Source of the DNA: Clostridium folliculivorans
GTDB taxonomy: Bacteria; Bacillota; Clostridia; Clostridiales; Clostridiaceae
Length of the DNA: 64,000 nt
Assembly: GCF_024341905.1 (NCBI RefSeq)
Contig: NZ_BQXY01000001.1
Location: 777,013 to 841,012, forward strand
Direction of reading: 5' to 3'
Positions 28,804 to 37,659 of the stretch are shown here, piece after piece (within the stretch, counting starts at the first letter, position 1; every line of letters begins with the position of its first letter). Made by a program: the position numbers and the translations under genes. A model generated the notes under the pieces. The model saw only the letters and a list, made by a program, of their open reading frames with translations. It was not told where the DNA came from and did no database searches.

Positions 28804-30000
28804 ATGAGGATTTTAATAACAACAGATACGTATTTCCCAATGGTAAATGGTGTTATCACTTCGGTGAACAATTTATATAATGAATTGAAAAAAATGGGGC
28901 ATAATGTTAAGATTTTAACGCTATCTCATAGTGGTAATGAAGAAATACATGGGGATGTATACTATCTTAAATCTTTTGGAGTAGGGGTTTATCCTGATGC
29001 TAGAATTAAATTTCCTTTGCATAATAAATTAGTAAGTGAAATTATAAGATGGAATCCGGATATTATTCATTCACAAACAGAATTTTCTATGATGATGGTA
29101 TCGAAATATATTTCAAATAAATTGGATATTCCACATATACATACTTATCATACGATGTATGAAGATTATCTATGTTATTTATTAGGTGGAAAACTTATAA
29201 ATAAGAATACTTCTGCTAAGATAATAAAGATGTTGTTAAATAGTTTAGATAGTATTATAGCGCCAACGGAAAAAGCTAAAAGATCACTACTGAACTATGG
29301 AATTAATAAGCCGATTTACGTTATTCCAACGGGAATAGACTTAAGTAAGTTTAGACAGCAAGTATCTGCAGAAGAAAAACAGCAAATTATTGATATGCTT
29401 AATCTTAAAAAAGAAGATAGAATTATAGCATATATAGGTAGGATTGGACAGGAAAAGAATATAAGTGAAATAATTTCGCTTATGCCTAATGTAGTAAAGA
29501 GGAATAATAACTTAAAACTCTTAATTGTAGGCGGAGGGCCATATCTAGATAACTTAAAAAATCAAGTAATTAGTGAAAATATAGAGGATAAAGTTATATT
29601 TACTGGAATGGTGAATTCCAACGAAGTGTATAAATACTATAAAATAGCTGAAATATTTGTTACAGCATCAACTAGCGAAACTCAAGGATTAACTTATCTT
29701 GAATCATTAAGTAGTGGATGTCCTGTAGTATGCAAGTATGACCACTGTATAGATGGAGTGATTGATCAAGGGAAAAATGGTTATACATATAAGAATGAAT
29801 TAGAATTTGAAAAATATATTAATATAATTTTAAAAGATGATTCACTAAGATATAATATGAGTAAATATGCTGAAATAAAAGCCAATGAATATTCAAGTAA
29901 AATCTTTGCAAATAAAGTTTTAGAAAAGTATGTTATAACAATAAGTAGAAGTGAAGAAATAGGGCTAGATTTAGGTGCACTGATAAATCATAAAACTTAA
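28804..30000 (+). CDS. GT4 glycosyltransferase, probable diacylglycerol glucosyltransferase type
   Basis: 398 residues, GT-B fold, family GT4. N-terminal domain opens with MRILITTDTYFPMVNGV and has HTYHTMYEDY; C-terminal nucleotide-sugar domain has IGRIGQEKN, GGGPYLDNL and the ETQGLTYLESLSSGCPVV motif with the conserved glutamates. The N-terminus resembles the monoglucosyl-diacylglycerol synthases that make lipoteichoic acid anchors. No transmembrane helix; peripheral on the membrane. RBS AGGAGGG. Substrate is inferred. Confidence 0.82.
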   Translation: MRILITTDTYFPMVNGVITSVNNLYNELKKMGHNVKILTLSHSGNEEIHGDVYYLKSFGVGVYPDARIKFPLHNKLVSEIIRWNPDIIHSQTEFSMMMVSKYISNKLDIPHIHTYHTMYEDYLCYLLGGKLINKNTSAKIIKMLLNSLDSIIAPTEKAKRSLLNYGINKPIYVIPTGIDLSKFRQQVSAEEKQQIIDMLNLKKEDRIIAYIGRIGQEKNISEIISLMPNVVKRNNNLKLLIVGGGPYLDNLKNQVISENIEDKVIFTGMVNSNEVYKYYKIAEIFVTASTSETQGLTYLESLSSGCPVVCKYDHCIDGVIDQGKNGYTYKNELEFEKYINIILKDDSLRYNMSKYAEIKANEYSSKIFANKVLEKYVITISRSEEIGLDLGALINHKT

Positions 30001-30044
30001 TATAATAAATTCTTTAAGTTAAATAAATATCTGAAAACAATCTT

Positions 30045-30101
30045 AGAATTTATAGAGTAGAATCACTTTATAGAGGAGGTTGTATAAAGTGTAATTCTAT
30101 A
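30045..30101 (+). terminator. Hairpin after the GT4 gene
   Basis: AGAATCACTTTATA pairs with TATAAAGTGTAATTCT (one bulge) around a loop containing GAGGAGG. It lacks a clear T run, so terminator function is uncertain; the next hairpin at 30105 has one. Confidence 0.45.
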
Positions 30102-30104
30102 AAT

Positions 30105-30141
30105 AAAAACTAGTATAATTGTTGCATTATACTAGTTTTTA
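30105..30141. terminator. Bidirectional terminator
   Basis: AAAAACTAGTATAAT (30105-30119) pairs perfectly with ATTATACTAGTTTTT (30126-30140). It serves the convergent GT4 gene and the flippase-like gene. Confidence 0.88.
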
Positions 30142-31160
30142 TTTGATTTTTTATTTAGCTTGCTGCTGGGCAGTAGTAAAGTAAATATACTGCCAATTGC
30201 AATTGAAGAGTAGTATGTTATTAATCTCCATAAGAAAATAGCTGTGATAATGGTACCTGATTTAAAAAACAAACCATACATAAGGTAAAAGCCACCTTCT
30301 GCACCACCTTCGGCTCCTGGAAGGGGGATTATTGCCATGAAGTTAATTAAGAAAATTTGAGCTGCTATCATTGTAAATATATCTACATAATTAAATCCAA
30401 AACTCCTATAAATGCAATAAGGTATGGTAAAGTATGATAACCATTGCAGAAATGTAAAAATAGATGCATAAATGCACAATTTTTTATATTTTATAATTAT
30501 AGAAGCAGTTTTATGAAATGTTTCTAATTCAACTTCAAGCTGTCTATAAGTTTCTTCTGGATTCTTCATTAATTTTATTTTCTTTAGTATATTTAAGCAA
30601 AAATTTAATATGGTTCGAGTTAGCTTTTTACTTATTAAGAACAATGTTGCGATTATCATAATTATTACATGTACTACAAGACCAGATATACAAAAATATA
30701 AAAAATATGGCACTCTTGAATAGAAATATTTAGACTTAAATATTATTGCTAAGACTAAAATAATAATATTTATAACTTGATGTAGCATAAACTTAGTCAT
30801 CAAAATAGAAACGCCAGTGCCAGCAGGAATTCCGCTTTCATTCATTTCATATAATTGGGCAGGATGACTAGCAGCAGCAAAAGGAGTAATTGCTCCAAAA
30901 AATTGACCAATTACTTCAAATCTTAAGCATTTGAAGAATAAGTTATCAATTTTATAAAATTGTTTAATTATTACGTATAATACCAACATCTCGAAAAACA
31001 AAAACATAATCATCATAAGTACTGATAATATAATCCAGCCTGCCCTTAAGTTTGTTATCTCACGTATTAATGTATTAAGACCTTTAGTAAAAAGAAAAAA
31101 TGATAGAAAAATACAAGCTGAAACTATCACAACGATTATATTTAATATCTTATTTTTCAT
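30132..31160 (-). CDS. Flippase-like membrane protein (lysylphosphatidylglycerol synthase TM / UPF0104 family)
   Basis: 342 residues with about eight transmembrane helices throughout. It has the family's ITPFAAASHPAQLYEM and IPLPGAEGGAEGGFY loops. The family covers the membrane part of MprF-like proteins and stand-alone proteins thought to move or protect lipid-linked molecules. There is no synthase domain here. Its start follows the upstream GT4 stop directly, with AGGAG inside that gene's end, so the two are coupled; a role in handling a glycolipid made by the neighbouring transferases is inferred. Confidence 0.8.
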   Translation of the reverse strand: MKNKILNIIVVIVSACIFLSFFLFTKGLNTLIREITNLRAGWIILSVLMMIMFLFFEMLVLYVIIKQFYKIDNLFFKCLRFEVIGQFFGAITPFAAASHPAQLYEMNESGIPAGTGVSILMTKFMLHQVINIIILVLAIIFKSKYFYSRVPYFLYFCISGLVVHVIIMIIATLFLISKKLTRTILNFCLNILKKIKLMKNPEETYRQLEVELETFHKTASIIIKYKKLCIYASIFTFLQWLSYFTIPYCIYRSFGFNYVDIFTMIAAQIFLINFMAIIPLPGAEGGAEGGFYLMYGLFFKSGTIITAIFLWRLITYYSSIAIGSIFTLLLPSSKLNKKSNKN

Positions 31161-32198
31161 TTATTTTCTCCTGAGTTTCTTATTATAGATTTCATCATAA
31201 AACTGTTTCCACTTTTGTAATACATAATCTTTAGAATAGAAATCATGGCATTTAGATGAATTATCACACCAAAGCTTATAATTTTCACCCTTATCTTGGA
31301 TAGACCTTATTATATCAGCGAATTCTACATTACTATTTCCTTTTAGATAACTATCAAATAAGATATTTTTATATATATCTAAATTTCGTAGAAGTATAGG
31401 TGTTTTTAATGCCATAGCCTCTAGAATTGACATAGGGAAAAGCTCGTTATATGATGGTAAGAACATTAAATCACAAATATTATAAATAGCATTCATTTCA
31501 CTTCTTTCGATGATACCTAAAAATTTTACATTAGAAGGTGGATTTTCAATGACTTTTCTTAATTCTTTATAACCATCGGTGATAGCACCAAATGAAAAAC
31601 CACCAGCCCATATAAATTGTACATCAGGAAGAGTTTTAGCAACTTCAATAAAATCCATTACACCTTTTCTGGTTTGAACTTGACCAACTCCTAAAACTAC
31701 AAATTTATCTAAAGGAATTTCATAATTATTCTTTATAGCGTTGATCATAGAAATATCATATCTATAAAAATTATCTTCTGATACAAAGTTAGGTATATAG
31801 GTTACTTTATGTTCGTCTATTTTATAGCTTTTTAAAACATCTATAAAATAAGGGTTTACTACAACTAAATGATCAACACTTCTATAGAACCAAATCATAT
31901 ACTTATAAAAAACTTTTTTTATAAATGTAGGGAGTTTTAAGCTTTCTTCAATTGTTTCTGGTACAAAATGAACATAGGCTACACTTGTTCCTAAAAGTTT
32001 TGTTAGTGGAATGCTTAAAAAAAATTTAAAATCAATGGTATGGTAGTGCATTATATCACATAAGAATATATTATTTACCTTAATTTTATAGTTATCTGTG
32101 AGACCTTCCTTAACCAGATTTACTTGTTCAATATAGGCAGACATCACTCCTTGGCCTTTTACTTTTTCAGCAGAGGAGAGCATATTAATAGTAGGCAT
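31161..32198 (-). CDS. GT4-family glycosyltransferase
   Basis: 345 residues, GT-B fold. The nucleotide-sugar domain shows GVGQVQTRKGVMDFIEVA, FLGIIERSEM and FLPSYNELFPMSILEAMALKTPIL with the E-x7-E type motif. The start at 32198 is chosen because AAAGGAGG precedes it; a longer frame to 32258 lacks an RBS. It resembles glycosyltransferases acting on lipid acceptors, but donor and acceptor are unknown. First gene of a two-gene leftward operon with the flippase-like protein. Confidence 0.82.
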   Translation of the reverse strand: MPTINMLSSAEKVKGQGVMSAYIEQVNLVKEGLTDNYKIKVNNIFLCDIMHYHTIDFKFFLSIPLTKLLGTSVAYVHFVPETIEESLKLPTFIKKVFYKYMIWFYRSVDHLVVVNPYFIDVLKSYKIDEHKVTYIPNFVSEDNFYRYDISMINAIKNNYEIPLDKFVVLGVGQVQTRKGVMDFIEVAKTLPDVQFIWAGGFSFGAITDGYKELRKVIENPPSNVKFLGIIERSEMNAIYNICDLMFLPSYNELFPMSILEAMALKTPILLRNLDIYKNILFDSYLKGNSNVEFADIIRSIQDKGENYKLWCDNSSKCHDFYSKDYVLQKWKQFYDEIYNKKLRRK

Positions 32199-32427
32199 GA
32201 AAATTCCTCCTTTAAAAGTTATTAAATTACTTTCATGCTTAGTTTTTGTAAATTTCAATTACATATTCTTAATTACAACATTTAATATAAAAAATATAGA
32301 AAAACTACATTAACTATTAGGTGTTACATCTTTATAGAATATAAATGTGCTATTTTAAAACATGAACAGCTTGAGTTTTCGTAAAGAGTATCATTATATG
32401 AATAGAAAACTTGAATACAAAATAAAT

Positions 32428-32473
32428 AAAAAAACTGCTCATGATATGCTAATATATCATGGGCAGTTTTTAG
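32428..32473. terminator. Terminator after the C39-like gene
   Basis: AAAAACTGCTCATGATAT / ATATCATGGGCAGTTTTT (32430-32447, 32454-32471). On the minus strand it lies just past the stop of the C39-like gene. Confidence 0.88.
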
Positions 32474-32486
32474 ATGGATTATTTAT

Positions 32487-33131
32487 TTAAGTAAAATATG
32501 CTAATCTTATTATGTCCTTAGGTCTCCTGTTATTCCAAAGCAAATCTAAATCGATTTCGTGAAATTCTCCATAAGTTGAAACGGAAATATAATACTTATT
32601 ATTATTTGGCTGAAAGCGTAGATTTGTTATTGTCATCCAATGCCAAGTATAATCTTCTAGTTCTTTTACTGGATGTTTAAGCACTAATATAGCAACTGGA
32701 AGCTTTAGGTGAAGGGCTTCTAAGATAAAGTCCATAGCCTCTTGCATGTTTGCTTGTTCGTCCAATATATGGGGAACCAATGATACGCCTCTGCTTTCGC
32801 AAAAAGCTAATATGTTATCGCTAAATTGAGTTACAGAAGTAAGTCCAAACATTCCTGGAACTACAAATTTTCGAATTTCAATCATATGTTCTATAAAATC
32901 TTGCTTATTTATATTATCCTTATATGGGTAAAGTGTACTAAACTTATCTGGAACTAACTTGGATAAGTAAGCAGTTATATTAGCTGCAGCAACAGGTCCA
33001 CAACCACTTAATTGGTGACTTTTTTTAGGAAACCAATACTGACTTCCACCATAATGTATGTTGTCAGTGTCGTGAATTGAAAGTTTGATTTCTATAGGAT
33101 AAGTATTATTTTGTGCATTAAAGTCTTCCAT
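32487..33131 (-). CDS. Peptidase C39-like protein
   Basis: 214 residues from the ATG at 33131 (RBS AAAGGTGG). A papain-fold cysteine peptidase pattern is visible: GCGPVAAANI near residue 44 contains the probable nucleophile Cys, and WHWMTITNL near 166 the probable His, with a following aspartate or asparagine region. There is no signal peptide or transmembrane helix, unlike ABC-linked C39 bacteriocin peptidases. The substrate is unknown. It is transcribed alone. Confidence 0.65.
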   Translation of the reverse strand: MEDFNAQNNTYPIEIKLSIHDTDNIHYGGSQYWFPKKSHQLSGCGPVAAANITAYLSKLVPDKFSTLYPYKDNINKQDFIEHMIEIRKFVVPGMFGLTSVTQFSDNILAFCESRGVSLVPHILDEQANMQEAMDFILEALHLKLPVAILVLKHPVKELEDYTWHWMTITNLRFQPNNNKYYISVSTYGEFHEIDLDLLWNNRRPKDIIRLAYFT

Positions 33132-33330
33132 TGCTACCACCTTTCTGCATAATCTTCCTTAATTTTTAAAATAATATAAGCATCTAAAGCATGTAACAAT
33201 AAAATTACAGCAATCAAGTGTCCATAAAAGCTCATATTAAATTTAAAATATAAATTAGCTAGTATTATTACTATACTATATTTTTATAGTATAGTAAATT
33301 AGATAAATATGTTATAAAGGTCTTTAATAT

Positions 33331-33374
33331 GAAAAAAGCATGAATGATATAAATATCTTTTCATGCTTTTATTT
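33331..33374. terminator. Terminator after the TSCPD gene
   Basis: AAAAAGCATGAA pairs with TTCATGCTTTT around an inner ATGATAT-AAATATC stem. It lies just past the stop of the minus-strand gene at 33389. Confidence 0.8.
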
Positions 33375-33388
33375 AGACGACTATATAA

Positions 33389-33640
33389 TTATACAGTTTT
33401 ACTTAAGTATTCTTCCAAAGCCCTTGATAATTGGTCTGGACATGAAGTTTCCTTTGTTCCGCAAGTAATACCTCTTAATCTGTTCATAGCATCATTAACT
33501 TCCATACCTTCAATAAGTGAAGATATTCCTTTTAGGTTACCATTACATCCGCCTACAAAGTTTACGCTAGATATTTTGTTGTCAACTATTTCAAAACTGA
33601 CTTCTTTTGCACACACATTAGATGTTTTGTATGAGTTCAT
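33389..33640 (-). CDS. TSCPD-domain protein (TIGR03905 family)
   Basis: 83 residues. The whole protein is one TSCPD domain, named for the TSCPD-like motif here TSCPDQL near residue 66, with other cysteines in VCAKE, GGCNGN and TCGTKE. The domain also occurs at the C-terminus of class II ribonucleotide reductases. Stand-alone members have no assigned function; the cysteines suggest metal or redox chemistry. RBS GGGGGA precedes ATG. Single gene. Confidence 0.85.
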   Translation of the reverse strand: MNSYKTSNVCAKEVSFEIVDNKISSVNFVGGCNGNLKGISSLIEGMEVNDAMNRLRGITCGTKETSCPDQLSRALEEYLSKTV

Positions 33641-34032
33641 TTAAGTCTTCCCCCTCTTAATATTGATTTTGTATTGGACATAACCTTTAGAGATTATATA
33701 CAAGTCCATTCTAAAGTAATTATACTACATTACTAGGTTTTATTAAAGTAGCATTAATGACAAGCGTGATAAAGGTGAACCACTTCGATCCCTATATATA
33801 TTTTTATAAGCTTTTATGCGCATCTGCCTTCCAGGATGTATACGATGAAAATTTGTCAGGCGAATAAGTTTTGTTTTTTTTATTTTTAGCAACAAATAAC
33901 TTTTAAAGCCATTGAAATTTCTAGGTTTAGTTAGTTTTAAAATCTTTTCATTTACCGCAAAAAAAATATACATGCGTAAGAACAATCTTAATAAGATAGC
34001 TTTTAGCATGCATTTTACGTGTATCAAGTTTC
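33641..34032. other. Intergenic region holding a repeat copy
   Basis: 392 bases. The right two-thirds are occupied by the hairpin-repeat family copy at 33819-33958. A 94-codon open frame on the minus strand crosses it but has no RBS and is built from repeat sequence. GTGAACCACTTCGAT near 33777 resembles one end of the other palindromic families. Confidence 0.45.
33819..33958 (-). repeat. Hairpin-repeat family, 140-bp copy
   Basis: Begins CGCATCTGCC (33819-33828), has TGTCAGGCGAATAAG and an AT-rich middle, then AAGCCATTGAAATTTCTAG (near 33906). In reverse complement it aligns over its whole length with 36281-36422, sharing the same blocks in the same order. Its other end abuts the T-rich tail that follows the DUF4364 gene. 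Confidence 0.65.
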
Positions 34033-34563
34033 TTAATTATCTTCTATGAGTACGTTGATTATATTATTGTAGATTAGTGAAGGATTTTCTTTCCACTTAC
34101 TACATAATGCAACGGCTTGTTTTTTTGAAGCTACACTTACCTTTAAATCCATCAACAAACTATCATCTTCCACTGCTTTTAAATTAACTACAAAGGTATT
34201 ATCTTGGTCTGGTGTATAATCTGCAGATATAGTGAGTTCTCTTTTTATTTTTTCTATGCTTGATTTTAGATAATCATCTATTACGTTTAATCTTTGAGAA
34301 GAAATTCTATCCTTGAATAAAGTTAAAACTTTATTTCCTACATCCGTAATATATAACAGTTTCTTTTCATTTGTATCTTCATATTTAATAAAACCTGAAG
34401 AGATAAGCTCTGTAATATACTGTTGAAGGAAAAAGTAATTAATGAAACTATTTTCTAAAACAATTTCAGTTAATTGGGCATTAGATATTGGATATTTAAT
34501 AGATTTAATTATATATAAAAGCAGAAGCTTGTTTTCCGCTAGTTCTAATGTGTTGTCGTTCAT
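34033..34563 (-). CDS. DUF4364 family winged-helix protein
   Basis: 176 residues. The N-terminal half is a winged-helix fold (NKLLLLYIIKSI...LTEIVLE...FLQQYITELISSGFIKYED), as in the DUF4364 family of clostridia, a presumed transcription regulator. The C-terminal half carries the family's segment with VASKKQAVALCSKWKENP. The target is unknown. RBS GGGAGGA before ATG. It is divergent from the polysaccharide deacetylase gene and shares its short promoter region. Confidence 0.85.
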   Translation of the reverse strand: MNDNTLELAENKLLLLYIIKSIKYPISNAQLTEIVLENSFINYFFLQQYITELISSGFIKYEDTNEKKLLYITDVGNKVLTLFKDRISSQRLNVIDDYLKSSIEKIKRELTISADYTPDQDNTFVVNLKAVEDDSLLMDLKVSVASKKQAVALCSKWKENPSLIYNNIINVLIEDN

Positions 34564-34700
34564 ACGTTTATCCTCCCACTCACCAGTATAGCTTTATTAT
34601 AGCATAAAACTTAACTATTTCTCTATGAAAATTTTTATTGTCATTATTTAATAACTTGCTGAATATTATTTTAAAGAGACTTCATTGTGGAGGAATTCAT

Positions 34701-35453
34701 TTGAGGAAGAATAAAATAATTGTATTTTTGATTGTAGTGCTAATTTTTGTCGCAACAGCTGTTGCCTCAAGAGTAGTAAATGCTTGGATGGTAAAAAAAT
34801 CTCTGCCTATATATTCTGTTGATACTAAGGAAAAGAAAATATCTATAACCTTTGATATCAATTGGACAGATGATGACAACCTTGGAAGTATATTAGACAT
34901 AATGAAGGAATATAATGTAAAAGGTACATTTTTTATCATGGGAGGCTGGGTAAATTCAAATGAAGAAAATGTAGAGAAACTAAAAAAAATAAAAGAAGGG
35001 GGGAATGAAATAGCCAATCATAGCTATATACATCCAGATTTCACTAAGATATCAACTGATAGAATGGCTTCAGAGATAAAGAAAACTGAAGATATTATAT
35101 ACAATAATACTGGGTATAAGACCAAGCTTTTTAGGTGTCCAAGCGGTTCTTATAATGATGCCGTGGTAAATACAGTTAAAAAAATGGGGTATTATTGCAT
35201 ACAGTGGGATGTTGATAGTGTCGATTGGAAAAACAAAGGAGCAGATGAAGAGTATGAAAGGGTAATTAAAAATGTAAAACCAGGATCCATACTGCTTTTC
35301 CATAATAATGGGAAGTATACTCCTGAAAATCTTAAAAGAATTTTTCAGAAGTTAAAGGGTGAAGGGTACGAATTTGTGCCTGTAAGTGACCTTATTTATA
35401 AAGATAATTTTGATGTAGACAACGATGGTAAACAACATAAAGTTAACCAATAA
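34701..35453 (+). CDS. Polysaccharide deacetylase family protein
   Basis: 250 residues from a TTG start at 34701, chosen because TGGAGGAATTCAT lies directly before it; the longer frame from 34638 has no RBS. An N-terminal transmembrane helix (about 5-24) anchors an extracellular NodB-homology domain (CE4). Motif 1 is ITFDINWTDDD, where the second acidic position of the usual TFDD is I, as in PdaB-like proteins (TFDxxW). Motif 2 is NHSYIHPD with the two metal histidines, motif 3 RCPSGSYN. PdaB-like proteins act in spore or cell-wall peptidoglycan. The exact substrate is unknown. Confidence 0.85.
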   Translation: MRKNKIIVFLIVVLIFVATAVASRVVNAWMVKKSLPIYSVDTKEKKISITFDINWTDDDNLGSILDIMKEYNVKGTFFIMGGWVNSNEENVEKLKKIKEGGNEIANHSYIHPDFTKISTDRMASEIKKTEDIIYNNTGYKTKLFRCPSGSYNDAVVNTVKKMGYYCIQWDVDSVDWKNKGADEEYERVIKNVKPGSILLFHNNGKYTPENLKRIFQKLKGEGYEFVPVSDLIYKDNFDVDNDGKQHKVNQ

Positions 35454-35569
35454 AAAAACATATTGTAAAAAAGGCATTAAATGTATTATAATGGAAATAA
35501 GTTATTTTCTAATTTATACTTTATAACAAAAAATAAAAATTTTAAAAAACGAGGGAGAGAGGGGTTTAA

Positions 35570-36229
35570 ATGGATAATTTAATGTTAAATAATAAAATTT
35601 ACCTTGAGGGAACTGTTGCTTCAGGATTGGATTTTAGCCACGAGATGTATGGGGAGAAGTTCCTTACTTTTTCTTTAGAGGTAATGAGACTAAGTGATTC
35701 AAAGGATATGTTAAACATTACAATATCTGAAAGATTACTTACTAGTTTTGATTTAAGCATAGGTACTGATATAATTGTTGAAGGACAATTGAGGTCTTAT
35801 AATAAATTTGTAGATGGAGCTAATAAGCTTATATTAACAGTTTTTGCTCGTGACATTAGACCATGCGATGAAAGAAGCAAAAACCCAAATGAAATTTTTT
35901 TAGACGGGTATATATGTAAGGAACCAGTATATAGGACAACTCCTTTTGGCAGAGAGATTGCTGATGTATTGCTTGCTGTAAACAGAGCTTACAACAAATC
36001 TGACTATATACCTACAATAGCATGGGGAAGAAACTCTAGATTCTGCCAGACTTTAAGCGTTGGAGACAATATTAGAATATGGGGAAGACTTCAAAGCAGA
36101 GAGTATCAAAAAAAGGTTTCTGATGAAGAAGTTATTAGAAAAGTAGCTTATGAAGTTTCAATTTCAAAGATGGAAAGAGTAAATGGGGAAAATGAATTAG
36201 TAGATGATGATCAAATAGGTGCAGTTTAA
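35570..36229 (+). CDS. Two-OB-fold SSB-like protein
   Basis: 219 residues. Two OB-type halves are visible (about 8-100 and 108-205), each with a G-x-V or GYI-C start and a GxL or GRLQSREY-type strand. The second half, IAWGRNSRFCQTLSVGDNIRIWGRLQSREYQ, is like single-stranded-DNA-binding proteins. The C-terminus has an acidic DDD but not the canonical SSB tip DDDIPF. Possibly binds single-stranded DNA or RNA; the cellular role is not known. RBS GAGGGAGAGAGGGG. Single gene with a terminator. Confidence 0.75.
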   Translation: MDNLMLNNKIYLEGTVASGLDFSHEMYGEKFLTFSLEVMRLSDSKDMLNITISERLLTSFDLSIGTDIIVEGQLRSYNKFVDGANKLILTVFARDIRPCDERSKNPNEIFLDGYICKEPVYRTTPFGREIADVLLAVNRAYNKSDYIPTIAWGRNSRFCQTLSVGDNIRIWGRLQSREYQKKVSDEEVIRKVAYEVSISKMERVNGENELVDDDQIGAV

Positions 36230-36248
36230 AAGCTGATTTGAACATATT

Positions 36249-36280
36249 AAAAGGGCGAATAATTCGCCCTTATTTTTTTA
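36249..36280 (+). terminator. Terminator of the SSB-like gene
   Basis: AAGGGCGAA (36251-36259) pairs with TTCGCCCTT (36263-36271), followed by a T run. Confidence 0.9.
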
Positions 36281-36466
36281 CAGTCTAGGAAAATATAAAG
36301 TTTTTATTCCAGTTAGACATAGATATTTCAATGGTTTTACAAGTTTTTTATGGCTACACAGTAAAAAATAAAACTTATTCGCTGCCAAGTTTTCCTTATA
36401 TAAATTCGGAAAGGCAGATGCGTTAAAAAAGCTCGCTGAAGAATTTCACTTCAGCGAGCTTTTTAA
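36281..36466 (+). repeat. Hairpin-repeat family, complete copy
   Basis: A 142-bp body (36281-36422) from TATAAAGTTTTTATT and AGATATTTCAATG through AACTTATTCGCTG to GGCAGATGCG, and then the hairpin AAAAAGCTCGCTGAAG / CTTCAGCGAGCTTTTT (36426-36464). The body exactly fills the gap between the SSB-gene terminator and the hairpin that ends dapH. The hairpin stem shares TCRCTRAW / WTYAGCGA with the hairpins at 26041-26075 (inverted) and 42398-42435. Confidence 0.65.
36426..36464. terminator. Terminator of dapH, apparently part of the repeat
   Basis: Perfect 16-base stem around a 7-base loop with A run on the left (T run for the minus strand). It ends the leftward dapH gene, whose stop codon is at 36467. 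Confidence 0.85.
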
Positions 36467-37177
36467 TTACTTTCTTAAATCGTCAAGTATTTTAGTCTTG
36501 TCTTTTGTCTTATCATCCACTCTTTTTATTATCTTTGCAGGAGTTCCAGCAACAACAACTCCGGCTGGAACATCGTCTACAACAACAGATCCAGCTGCAA
36601 CAACTGATCCAGCTCCAACTTTTACTCCTTCAAGAATAACTGAGTTTGCACCGATAAGAACATCATCTTCGATTATACAAGGTGTTTTACTAGGCGGTTC
36701 TAGAACACCAGCTACAACAGCTCCAGCACCAAGATGAACTCTCTTTCCTAGCTTTCCTCTAGCGCCAACTACAGCGTTCATATCAACCATAGTTGCTTCG
36801 CCTATTTCAGCTCCTATATTTATTACAGCACCCATCATTATTACAGCGTTCTTTTCTATTGTAACCTTATCTCTTATAATAGCACCTGGTTCAATTCTTG
36901 CATCTATATCAAGTAAGTTTAGCATAGGGATTGCTGAGTTTCTTCTATCATTTTCAAATCTAAAATGTTTTACTTTATGTTTATTATCAAGAATTACTTT
37001 TGTTATGTCATCACTTTCTCCGAAAAGTACGTAGAAATTATCAGAGCCGTACCATTCGATATTCTTCATGTCGCTATCTTTTAAATCTCCATTAACGTAA
37101 ACTTTTACTGGAGTTGATTTCTTTGACTCTTTTATAAATCTAGCTATTTCATATGGATCAGTAAAATTATAACTCAT
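36467..37177 (-). CDS. dapH: Tetrahydrodipicolinate N-acetyltransferase
   Basis: 236 residues. A short N-terminal domain (about 1-85) is followed by a left-handed beta helix of hexapeptide repeats ([54 protein letters not shown]). It transfers acetyl from acetyl-CoA to L-2,3,4,5-tetrahydrodipicolinate, opening the acetylase branch to meso-diaminopimelate and lysine. RBS GAAAGGATGAT before ATG. It is encoded near patA, dapB, dapA and asd but on its own transcript. The deacetylase of the branch is not in the window. Often also called dapD. Confidence 0.93.
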   Translation of the reverse strand: MSYNFTDPYEIARFIKESKKSTPVKVYVNGDLKDSDMKNIEWYGSDNFYVLFGESDDITKVILDNKHKVKHFRFENDRRNSAIPMLNLLDIDARIEPGAIIRDKVTIEKNAVIMMGAVINIGAEIGEATMVDMNAVVGARGKLGKRVHLGAGAVVAGVLEPPSKTPCIIEDDVLIGANSVILEGVKVGAGSVVAAGSVVVDDVPAGVVVAGTPAKIIKRVDDKTKDKTKILDDLRK

Positions 37178-37659
37178 TGTATCATCCTTTCCTCTATTGC
37201 TTAGTTATGTAATATGCAATAAGATAATTATAATAAAACTTGATTAATTATGAAAGGGGTAAGGCGAAAAAATTCATTTTTTATAAAATATTATGGCGAA
37301 TTTGCCTCAGTTTATGTAAAATATAGTTTGTAATATTTTATATGAGAAATATATTTTTTTTATCGATTTATTAGTATAGTATGATTGTATATAAGATATT
37401 AATAATAGATAAATCCTTGGCTAATTGCTGATTACAATGGTATGTCTAAGTTTTTTGTATGAGTAAAACTTAAATAAACATATTAGTGGTTATTAGTAGA
37501 TATATTTAGTATGATTTTCTTATGAAAAATTATATATATGAAATTATATGCATTTTTATGCAATAAAACAGAATAAATATGTATAAAAATGAGATGTAAG
37601 ATGAACTAAATAATAAGCTTAATTATCTTTAAATAAATGTGAAAAAGGAGTGGTAACTT
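37178..37659. other. Intergenic region, dapH / cobalamin adenosyltransferase
   Basis: 482 very AT-rich bases between divergent genes. I looked for a cobalamin or lysine riboswitch and see no conserved core of either. No ORF, repeat-family copy or strong hairpin is evident. Confidence 0.4.

Noticed and set aside
33743-34027. 94-codon open frame on the minus strand
   Set aside because: It runs through the hairpin-repeat copy at 33819-33958, has no RBS and no recognisable protein features.
36498-36737. Thr/Ala/Pro-rich open frame on the plus strand
   Set aside because: Shadow of the hexapeptide repeats of dapH on the other strand.
37178-37659. Cobalamin riboswitch before the adenosyltransferase
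   Set aside because: No conserved core of a cobalamin element was found in the region.
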